Shown here piece after piece: positions 21,747 to 31,090 of a stretch of 64,000 bases of DNA. The stretch covers positions 1,886,016-1,950,015 of the forward strand of contig NC_037590.1 of the NCBI RefSeq assembly GCF_003073045.1, written 5' to 3'. Each line of letters opens with the position of its first letter. The first letter of the stretch is position 1. Made by a program: the position numbers and the translations under genes. Source of the stretch: Pomacea canaliculata. Taxonomy: Eukaryota > Mollusca > Gastropoda > Architaenioglossa > Ampullariidae. Under the pieces are notes generated by a model, which worked only from the letters and a program-made list of their open reading frames with translations, had not been told where the DNA came from and did not search any database.

Positions 21747-23200
21747 AGCTAGAGGACAGGCAGCATGTGGTACATGTTTGCTTTGTCGGTGAGCGTTTAG
21801 AATTTAGATGATTAGTAACAATGGCGAAATGGCTGGATGTTGCTGAGGCTGAGAATTAGCGACGATCGAGATCCAGCTCGCGCACGGACTCGTGCAAAGG
21901 GCTGTTTGCACATTCACCTGCAATTGTGCAGTGAAACACACACATAAAATCACATTTAAGCACACACATTTAGAACCACATCCACTTACATTACACACCT
22001 GTGCCACTCTTACCCGATTTGCGTTTGCCGGGAAGGACTTTTATTGGAGATTTATTGATAGCGATTTCATGGGGTAAGAAACTAGGAACAGGTTTTCTTC
22101 TCTGTGGGCAGGTTGTAGCTTGTTGCATATTAATATTAACAAGTTCACGGTTTTGCGTATGTTTTTTTTTTTTTTTTCCAATCCGTTCGTAGTTTGCAGT
22201 TTGAATATGCATACACTCGCTACAGATCGCAGACGCACAAACACATTTGGAAATGTTTCAATCTGCATGTCGGACGTGCAAACTGTTTTGCGAGGTCTCG
22301 CACCTGGCAAGCAGACTCCGAATGTTTTTCTGTATGTATATAATCTTGTGGATGATTAGACAGATAAAAATTTAACTGTGATAACCGTGGGATTAAGTAA
22401 ACAAATTTTACTTATTATTAGGATTGGGATAGTTACGCTTAATTGAATTTCTAATCCATGGTTTAGCTTTAAGCAGGAACACGATCCATCACTTATATAT
22501 ATATACACACAGAGTGATTGATGGCTTGTGCGTCTGCATTGCAGTGATTTATTGCACCTGTTGTACATCTACTTCACTCATCTCCCAAAACCTGTGTCGA
22601 AAATCAGCTCGATATCGTGAAAGAAGTGACAGAGGTGAAGTTGTGAAGAAATAAATTTCTTGTATGTATGAGGGGCAATAATATATATCAGTGCTGGCGC
22701 TAGAGGAGGGCGGTATATACCTAATCAAATAGAATTGAGGGGCCTTTCCAGACCGGCATAACAACGCACATAAATGATACAGTGTTATGATACTGTCAAT
22801 AGTGCAACGGCTTCTGAATAATGGAATTTAAAAAATGCCGCCACCTTAGGCCATGTCATCAAAGGATTATCTCGTCAAATTGTACAGCTTTTTGATATGA
22901 GGGAAGCCAAATGTGGAAAGAATCGCCTTTACATGTAATGTGCAAACGGAATATACTTTGACTCCGTTGAAAGAGGAGGCGGTTTGAGCTTTTGGAGTGT
23001 GAAAGATCGTAAGGTTGTGAAAACTACGGATTGTCTTCATCTCCCGATGTACCGTCCTTCCAGGCTCGTCATGCGCGGGGCCATGGGCAGCCGCCCTTCT
23101 CGCCACCCCCGGCATTAAAGACTTGAAACTCAAATGTGTGACATGCAGTTTTCTAAGCAAAAGTTAAAATACTCTTAGCTTTTAGCTTAATTATTACTGA

Positions 23201-23210
<10 letters not shown>

Positions 23211-23232
<22 letters not shown>

Positions 23233-23234
23233 CG
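23211..23234. repeat. CA microsatellite
   Basis: About 12 CA repeats; the matching place in unit 1 (19015-19030) has a shorter, interrupted run. Confidence 0.9.
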
Positions 23235-23854
23235 CATCTAAAAAAAATGTAAATGAAAACATCAGCGAATATTGACATAGACAATTAACCGGTTTTCTGT
23301 TGACTTTTCATTTCATTTTAACAAACAATTATTATTTCATCGATGATAATTCCACCACTCTTAATCTCCAACAGCAATTTGAACTTAAATCCACTGAAAT
23401 ATTAAGTTTAGCTGCACCGCCACGATTGTATTTACAGCCGCAACTTGCTCAGATTGCAGTTCTGCAACATGTCACATTATATAAGGGACTGGACAAGTTT
23501 AAAAGGAAAAAGTTTGATTTTACAATAATAATCATGGGAACAGTATCTACTTAACAGCAACACCATTCACAAACACTCGAGCTTTAGGACGTTTAACTTA
23601 TTAATTTGAACTTTGTGAAATATATAGGCTCGTGGACTCACCACAGGAGTACGCATGTTCCCGAAACTGTACCGACCACAGATTTATAAAGAGGATAGAA
23701 CCATGCATGTGGTACCGACCACAGACCTACAAACGTTGCCGGACTGACGACGTCCCTCGCTAAGGCCAACACCGCCGCCCCTACCGCCAAGTCAGTCCAG
23801 TCCTCTTTGGCGTTCCAGGGGAGAGGACGGATCGAATTAGTTAAAGGCCGAAGT

Positions 23855-24212
23855 CTTTTAACCAGCGGACCATGGCAGCTTGCGGCAAAATGGTACTTCT
23901 CTCGTACCCAGGGTGGACAGAACTAAAGCTGTACTTAGAGGGGTGGTTTGAGTGATGCGAAGCCGCTTTCCAACGGGACCATAGCACATTGCGGAAAATG
24001 GAACTCACAACCAAAGTTTTACTGCTTTTCCAAGCAGGACCAGACGCTTTTCGGTAAACAGGTGCACGCGCTGACTTTTGCCTTATACTGGACAGTTTGG
24101 GTGTACGTCACCCGCTGCTGTCGTCCGTCTCGCGCGACCAGTGATGGGGTGGAATTGGGTGCGGGATGGAGGGAGCAAGCACTGTCAGCGGTACACGCTG
24201 CCCTCAACAAGC
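23855..24212 (+). repeat. Dispersed repeat, left inverted copy
   Basis: Homologous in inverted orientation to 25195-25565 (shared 'gtggtttgagtg', 'ccgctttcca', 'aaagttttactgcttttccaagcagg', 'actggacagtttgggtg'). Inside, an ~85-bp sub-repeat (accat-gca-tt-cgg-aaaatgg) occurs twice. The 92-codon ORF at 23948 lies wholly within it and is probably not a gene. Class unknown. Confidence 0.75.
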
Positions 24213-24229
24213 TCCCGCTACATTAAGAC

Positions 24230-24430
24230 CACGAACTAATATCCCTGGACTGCTGGCAGACGATTTTTTTTCCCCAGTTAACTGCTAAAACGAGGCATGA
24301 GACGACAAAGCTTCCGGTTTAGACACATTTTTTTGTTGAGGTTCGCCGAGACTAACAGCGGAGAACTTTGCAAGAGGCTAAGCGTTAGTCTCGGCAGACA
24401 GACAGCAGTCCACCTCAACACACGTCCGTG
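24230..24430 (+). repeat. Dispersed repeat shared with 10735-10990
   Basis: Second copy of the 'ctaatatccctggactg … gccgagactaacagcggagaac … cagacagacagcagtccacct' repeat, abutting the left inverted copy of the other family. Confidence 0.6.
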
Positions 24431-24604
24431 CTTAGATAATAGAAGCATGTGGTACAGAGGGTAAATAATGATAAAAACACTGAAAATAAACTTATTATTT
24501 TTTAGACCAGATTCCATTATTATACTTATGTGTTTTTCTTTTTAAAAAAGCGCTATACAAATAACCATTATTATTATCACTGACCGATTTTAAAAGAATC
24601 TGTT

Positions 24605-24685
24605 TCCAGGATGAACAGTTATTTCCCTTAGGTAAACACTCAACTTCCGGTTCAAAGAAGAGAAAGTGAAGTCAGCGGCGGTCAG
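24605..24685 (+). promoter_or_regulatory. Caspase B promoter and non-coding first exon
   Basis: Counterpart of 4210-4303. CTTCCGGT is conserved at 24644-24651. The ISRE-like word of caspase A is degraded here (gaagagaaagtgaag). Candidate donor CAG/gtttgt at 24685. Confidence 0.45.
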
Positions 24686-24865
24686 GTTTGTCATTTATTT
24701 ATTAATATAATACAGAATAATATATCACAAAGAAAGGTTCCATACACATTGACAAAGGCTTTTATGAACATGTAAATGCTGTGAAATGGGAAACAGATAT
24801 TAGCTGTTATGTGTAGCCGACTCATCGTCTGACCTAAGAATGCAAATACTTGTTCTGCAGCTTTT

Positions 24866-24962
24866 ATGATCAGCTGCAATGTAACCATGGCTGCCGACTT
24901 GGAAGATGTGTCCAATTCTAACACAGGTTACTTGAAAGAAACAGAAGATTTGGAAGATGATG
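24866..24962 (+). CDS. Caspase B exon 2, short N-terminal region
   Basis: Acceptor tgttctgcag, donor GATG/gtattg as in A. Encodes MISCNVTMAADLEDVSNS…, matching only the end of caspase A exon 2 (SCNVPMIANLSDVSSS…). Confidence 0.85.
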
Positions 24963-27900
24963 GTATTGTATTTTATTATTCATTGTTTGCTCTGCTAAAC
25001 AAATTAACATTAAGATGCTGGAATGATTACTACATAGCATTGCTATCTCTAATAACAGCTAGAGATAAATCATAAATGAAACGCAAATAGAATTTTGTAA
25101 ACATAAGATGTTAGAGGAATGTGAAAGAAAAACAAGAATGAAAATTTGACTGATTTGTCAATACTAATGTAGCGGGAGCACTTGTTTAGAGCAGCCTGTA
25201 CCGCAGACTGTTCTTGTTTCCTCCATCCTGCACCCCATTCCACCTCCTACTTGGTCGTGAGAGATAGGCAACAACAACGAGTGACATAGCACCCAAACTG
25301 TCCAGTATAAATAGTAGGCAAACGTCAGTGCTTGCACCTAGCTGTTTACTGTTAGGTGGCAGGTCCTGCTTAGAGAAGCAGTAAAACTTTAGTCTTTAGT
25401 TCTGAGTACGTGAGAAGTACTATTTTAACCATAAGATGCCATGGTCCCACTGGAAAGCGGCTCACGTCACTCAAACCACCCCACTAAGTAAAACCACCCT
25501 GAGTACAAGAAGTACCCTTTTGGCGCAAGGTGTTTTGGTTCCGCTAGAAAGTGGCTCACTCACCCCCACCCCTTCTTTCCCTACCCCCAGGGAGTTAGGT
25601 GCTAGGTAGATAAAATAGAAAAGTAGTTATATGTGTAAATAAAGTAAATAAATTTATGTCTTTGAACTAATTTACCTGTGTGAGCGTGTCAGTCCAAACG
25701 AATGCTAGTGTTTGTACATTTATTCTCGTCTTGAAGAGGTGAACGTGTATCACTAGAGTGAAAGAGTCCGTAGTTGGGACACAGGAGAGAGCACACATGA
25801 AGATCCGTGGAGTTGAATGACGCACCGTATAAAACACACTTTTGTCTTGGAAAAAGCAGGGTCTTTTGTGGATTCTGAGGTCGGCTGAGTGTGGGTGTGT
25901 AGTGGATGGAAAAAAAAAAACCCACATAAAGCGAGATATATGTTAGACAATGCACTCGACGAGCAAAAGCTAGAAATTTTAGCAGAAAATTCTCCTTGGG
26001 AACCTCCATCCTTTTCCCTGGACCACCATAGAGGAGTGGACTGATTTGATGCTATAACGGCCGCAGTGTTAGCCTTAGCAAGGAATGTCTTCAGTCCAGC
26101 TACACTAACATGTCATGTGTTACATTACCAGATGTTACAGATGGCAGTAAATTACCATTTTATTGAGGAAAAAAAGGTTTCTTTTGAAATGATTTTGCTG
26201 TAAAGTAAAGTGAAGAGTGTCCCAACTGGAAAGGATGCCCAGAACCAGGTCCGATGACAGATGTGGTTGCAGCCCTATGCTCCACTGGGGGCGAATAGGA
26301 ACAAGAAGAATAAGAAGAAGAAAGTGCAGAGTAAATGCACTACTTCATTAATGGTTGTAACGTTTATTATAGGCATTTTGTGATTGCTATTTGTGACAGT
26401 AAAGACGAATGCTGCTAGCTTGTCATTCATATCTCAGTAGTGCATCAAATGTGACATGGTAAGAAACTAGGCAAGATACAATGGCATTGCATTATCACAT
26501 TTAGAAAAATTTATTTCTCTGTGTGTGTGTGATCTGTTGATCTTTTCTCCTCAGAACCAGAGGGAGTAAAGGATTTTTTAAAGAAAAAATACAAACAAGT
26601 TAAAAAAGCATTTAGAAGGTAAGGCAATATCTTTTTAAATATCACAACTTAGTTTGGTGTTTGGTTACAGGTATTTGACTGAAATTAATCATCTAAATAA
26701 AAAAGGACAAATGTGAACAATTCTTGGATGTTTCAGAACAAAAAGGTGAAGCAGGGAAAATGATGAGAGGGATACATTGCTCATATTCTTTGTAGTCCTG
26801 TTAATACTGTACACCATGTTCTCTATAGCCCCTTTAATATTATGAATACATAATATTTCTGGCATAATTATAACCTTGTATTAACAGGCAATGGGGTTAC
26901 ATGGGAACTATAGTTGTTTGCTATAGCTTTCATGTTGAAAAAGTGCATTAAAACATAGTGCATACTACCATGTTCACCACTGCCACCATGAAAAAAGAAA
27001 TCATATATTTCTACAGAAATTTCATATTTTTATCTAAACACAGATTAACAGGTAAACTTTTCATTTCATTAAAAGACTGCATTATTTATTTCATATTTTC
27101 ATTAACATATGTCTTATGATTCTAGTATCTTTTTGCAGATATGTTTTGCATTCCAGTGTTTGTGATACTTGATTTTATTCTTTTCCATTTTGTGGTCAGG
27201 TCAGGTAAAAAAGAAAGACCACTCAATATGGCAACTACAGATGATAAGGAAGATGGGTCAAGGACTGAAGTATCACCAATAGTAGAAGATCCTGATGAAT
27301 ACAATTTCTCACACAGCAGAAGAGGCCTTGCACTCATTATTGACAATGAGAACTTTACTTCTGCATCTAGACTGCCAAGTCGCCAAGGTTCTGATAAAGA
27401 TTTGACATCCCTAGGAGACATGTTTAATAGGTTGGGGTTTGAAGTGGAGGGCTACAAGGATCTCAAAGGCGAAGACATGTGGAAGGTTCTGACTGAAGGT
27501 ACACAAAACAGGAAAATTTTGGAAATTCTTTATCCCTCTTATATGCATGACTTGTAAGTCTATTTTCTACTTTTTAAGTCTCTTCTGTCCACAAAAATTA
27601 ATTATGAGCACACTTTATACATCATCATCCTCTTGACAATATTTTTGGTTTTAAGCATGCTAAAAGAGTAGAAAATCTGTTTGCATGTTGAAATGCTTAG
27701 TAGTTGAAGAAATAGGCCCAGATCTTTGTGTAGTATCTAACAGTTATGGAAAACATTCCTTACTTTTGGAGCTGCTCATGGGAAGAAGCAGGGTGGAGCT
27801 AACCAACTATTATCCAATGAGTGGTATGAAAATGATGTATTGTGCCAGTGGTTTTTTGCTGAAGTGGGTAAGATAAAAAAAAGTGATAAGTGCCTTCTTT

Positions 27901-30900
27901 CTTGACAGCGGCAGGCTGGAAATGGCACAAAGACTCTGACTGTCTGGCTGTGGCCATTTTATCTCATGGAGGTGAAATGAAATGGCCACAGCTTTGGAAC
28001 CACCGGAAAGAGATTTTACGGCAGGATTTTATTTTTGGAGTAGATGGACAGTATTTACTGACATCCTCAATAATGGATTGCTTCAATGATGATAACTGCC
28101 CAGCTTTAAAAGGGAAGCCACGTCTGTTTTTTCTGCAGGTGATGAAACCTTTGCAGTACTCCACATACCCATCTTGATCTGTCTCTCCATCTTTCCATCA
28201 ACCCATCCACTCACCCTTTCTAGTTTGTTTTGTGGCATGCATGCAGCCACAGTGGTCAGTGCTAAGTTGGCAAATCCATAGTCATGTCTAGTTAAGCACA
28301 GTCCAGACACATTCTAGCCCAAAGTAAATTTTCTATTTTCATAATAAAATATATACTATATATAAAGACTTACCTGGCAGAGCAGAACTGATATTTTTCT
28401 GCCAGCTTCCATCTCTAATGGTAACCATGGATGATGACATTGATAATTGCAATATGTCAAAAAACTATATTATTCAAAGTTTGGACTTTTTGGTAAAGGT
28501 AAGTGGTCCCATAGGCTAGAGGCTAGTGTACAGTAAGTAGTTCATCTTATATAGAGCAAGGCATTTAGAAGGCAAGGCCATATCCTCTTCTTTTAACATT
28601 TTTAATCTTATCTATATCACATCTCATATATATTTCTTAGAACTCGGTGAAAACATGTTTCAGTAAAGCTGTCTGTAGGGCGTAAGTGCCATCTATCCAC
28701 ATTCTTACATTATAGGGGTGGATGTTACAGTTGCTCATCTTCATTGCATTAGTTTGTGCGTTTGGTTATGGCAGAATAGCAATACAGTCTTTGTGAAAAT
28801 GCTTCATAGAAAGTTCTACCATAAAAATAATACATATGAGTCATAAACAGAGTTTTGAAAGTTGATCTCCAACAATTCTGGAAAAAAAACCAGGAAACCA
28901 TTTTGGAAAAGGTGTTGAACTTCGACATTTTGCCTACATAGTCTAAAAAAATGTAAGAATTTAGGGAGGGCAGCACAATACATATTCTTTATGAGCTAGG
29001 GTGCCTGGGCAGCCTGGCTTTAACTGGTGGGGTTACTTTTTGCCACCAACTCAGCTTCCTTCTGTGATTTTAATTTATCACTTCAGTTGAGTCAAGCATA
29101 TTTATGTTCATTGTCAGTATAGTAAAATAGTGAAAAGTTTATATTCTTGATGTCCATTAACCTGGCGGGTGGACAGCTCATGTTCAGCACAATACAATTA
29201 CACTCAAAAGGCAAATTATTGTATTAGTAAAAGAGAAGAATTCAAAATCTCTAGAACCTATGATGCATGGATCCTTTCACCAGCAAACACTGGAAAAACA
29301 CCAACACAGAGATTGCCCAAAAGTACCTTAGATCTCATACCACATAGCATGAAGAACTATGTTTTAAAGCACAAAACATTTTGCAGTCTTCCCAAAATTA
29401 TAAACTAAAACACTTCTAGGTGTAATTCTAGCCTTAAAAAAGAAAAAAAGTGGCAGCAAAAAAACTTGGCCAACAACCTTCTAAAAAATGGAAACATTTA
29501 TCAAGGGGACATTCTGAGCTCCATAAATGTTGTCACCACATTGCCAGTCTTACTACCTCCATGTTTTCACATTGTGTACTGACAGCTTAAAAGAGCTAGT
29601 CTTTAAACCATTGTGTTTTGGAGCTTATGTCAAAATCATCACACATCATTGGTCAGTTATGTAGTTTTTGTGTTTTTAATGGATGTCAAAGTCAAACTAG
29701 GTCTGAAAAATGTGAAAGAGGTCTAGAAAAAGGAAATTTGCTTGGCCATATTTGTACAGACCATAACTATTTTATTTCTCTCAAAACTGACTTTTTTTTA
29801 ATGCATTGCATGTTTTGTTGATGCATAAATGATTCATAGCTCATTTAATTGACTTATTTAGCCTTTAATGAATATAGCAAAATTATTTTTATATGTTTTT
29901 ATCAAGAAAGACAGTTCCCAGCAGGAGGAATATGCATCGTAGCCATTTTTAGATCTGGTCACTTGAGATTTACAGAATTCTGATTCTGATTTAACGTCAG
30001 TCTCTATTTTTTTTTTTAAATAGACTTGGACCACTAATTGTTGTTGCCATCTGCCATGTATCTTTCCATGGTTTGCAGGCCTGCCGTGGGGAGAATGTAG
30101 ACCCTGGTCAGGACATTGCTGTTGTGTCAGATAAGCCTGAAGGCCTTCATATGGGCCTTAACACTCCACATGGGACATATGGAGCTAATGGATCAGTTAG
30201 TGGAGACACCATTGAACAAAGTGAGGCAGATACCAGACCTACACAGGGGCAGATCACTCACGACACAGGTAGTGGGGATGCAGAATCACAGGGGCAGAGG
30301 AATGATGCCAATGAAGAAGAAAGAGATGAGACAAATAAGGACAGACCAGCAGTCTCACTTGTTGATATCTATAATGACTTCCTTGTAATGTATGCCACAT
30401 TACCAGGTAGGCCATAGGAAAAAGAGTTTGTTAAAAGGAAAATAAAGCAAAATAATTTGTTCATAAACTTACATTTAGATGTAAATGTTATTTAAAGCTT
30501 GAATTAGTTGTTTTAATAAATCAATAAAATAAGATTTATTTCGAGTCACCATGTGCAATGTGTGCAACAGCAATCACTTTTGAATATGCACGTGTAAGTT
30601 TCTTAAATGTAGCAGCATACCTCATTTGCCTTAAATCTGCCAACTTAGCTCCTCTTGCAACAATCTTATTTGTTCTATAGAGATGCTCTTTCCTTTCCAT
30701 GGCCCTGTCTGTCCCTAGAGTTTGTTGTTGTTTTTTTGTTTTCTTTAAGTATTCTAGCTAAAATGTCTCAGCTATACTGCATCACTTTTTTAAAGTCACT
30801 CCATCCATATTTTTATGTTGTTAATTTCATTGAGAGTATTTTCTTCCACAATTTCTTTTACAGGTTACTATGCTTGGCGCCGTCCAACAGGTTCATGGTT

Positions 30901-31090
30901 TGTTCAGTCTCTGTGTACTGTCTTCGGGACGTACAGACCTAGAATGTCTTTGATACAAGCATTGACTCGTGTGACTGGCATGGTAACCACTTTGTATGAA
31001 TCAGTAAACAAAAAAAATCCACATGAGTCTGGTATGAAGCAGACTCCTGTTATTCAAACAAGACTATTAAAGGATGTCTACTTCACATAA
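24866..31090 (+). CDS. Caspase B, effector-type cysteine protease (six coding exons)
   Basis: Coding exons are 24866-24962, 26555-26618, 27200-27498, 27909-28138, 30079-30406 and 30864-31090 (TAA), 414 codons. Every intron sits at the same place and phase as in caspase A. The N-terminal region before the protease domain is short (about 97 residues to YNFSHSRRGLALIIDNENF). Catalytic His is H173 (SHGGE) and catalytic Cys is C232 (QACRG). The extra His-Cys insert (KWPQLWNHRKEILRQD) is shared with A. The linker reads DETNKD at 313-318 where A has DETD/G. Small subunit YYAWRRPTGSWFVQSLC…KDVYFT. All residues needed for activity that I can see are present and the frame is open throughout, so it looks functional. 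ATG 24866 is the first ATG after the acceptor at 24860; a second in-frame Met follows at residue 8. Confidence 0.95.
25195..25565 (-). repeat. Dispersed repeat, right inverted copy
   Basis: Inverted homologue of 23855-24212, lying in intron 2 of caspase B. The two copies enclose the promoter, exon 1 and exon 2 of caspase B. Confidence 0.75.
25955..26110. repeat. Fragment related to the tandem unit
   Basis: 'tccctggaccaccatagaggagtggactgatttgatgctataacggccgcagtgttagcc' corresponds to 'ccctggaacaccaaagaggcacggactgactgggtgctagggccgcagtctcagcc' at 16180-16236. It is a degenerate third copy of part of the unit. Confidence 0.55.
26205..26325 (+). repeat. Probable 3' tail of a non-LTR retroelement (LINE or SINE)
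   Basis: '…gcagccctatgctccactgggggcgaataggaacaagaagaataagaagaagaaag' has the look of a LINE 3' end with a short AAG/AAT tandem tail. No reverse-transcriptase reading frame is present, so this would be a 5'-truncated copy. Recognised by style only. Confidence 0.4.
26555..26618 (+). CDS. Caspase B exon 3, basic linker
   Basis: Acceptor ttctcctcag, donor AGAAG/gtaagg; encodes EPEGVKDFLKKKYKQVKKAF. Same length and phases as in caspase A. Confidence 0.9.
27200..27498 (+). CDS. Caspase B exon 4, start of the large subunit
   Basis: Acceptor gtggtcag/G, donor GAAG/gtacac. Contains SRRGLALIIDNENFTSAS…DLTSLGDMFNRLGFEVEGY, closer to the consensus 'LGF-V' than caspase A (LKFDLRCY). One codon shorter than A. 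Confidence 0.95.
27909..28138 (+). CDS. Caspase B exon 5, catalytic histidine exon
   Basis: Acceptor ttcttgacag, donor CTGCAG/gtgatg. Encodes DCLAVAILSHGGE and GKPRLFFLQ; same length as in A. Confidence 0.95.
30079..30406 (+). CDS. Caspase B exon 6, catalytic cysteine and linker
   Basis: Acceptor ggtttgcag, donor CCAG/gtaggc. Starts ACRGENVDPGQD; the acidic linker is six codons longer than A and lacks the DETD/G motif. Ends IYNDFLVMYATLPG. Confidence 0.95.
30864..31090 (+). CDS. Caspase B exon 7, small subunit
   Basis: Acceptor tttttacag (ttcttttacag). Encodes YYAWRRPTGSWFVQSLC…KQTPVIQTRLLKDVYFT and then TAA; 227 nt as in A. Confidence 0.95.

Larger units (their letters stand above)
19158..23352. 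repeat. Tandem duplication, unit 2
   Basis: Head-to-tail copy of 15438-19157. It is longer by two MITEs (21014-21200, 21428-21746) and by about 135 bp at 19245-19380 (…acatacatacaagagaacagg…cactgacacacaagcaaa). That extra stretch resembles 33855-33930 after caspase B, suggesting it is ancestral and lost from unit 1. A CA microsatellite sits at about 23211-23233. Confidence 0.88.

Noticed and set aside
22867-23160. Minus-strand ORF with SSFNGVKVYSVCTLH, open in part in both tandem units
   Set aside because: The shared frame is expected from the duplication itself; a 1-nt difference breaks the upstream half in unit 1, and no splice or family support was seen.
23211-23234. CRISPR-like or designed repeat
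   Set aside because: Simple CA microsatellite; no spacers.
23948-24226. 92-codon + strand ORF
   Set aside because: Contained in a dispersed repeat whose inverted copy at 25.2-25.56 kb does not keep the frame.
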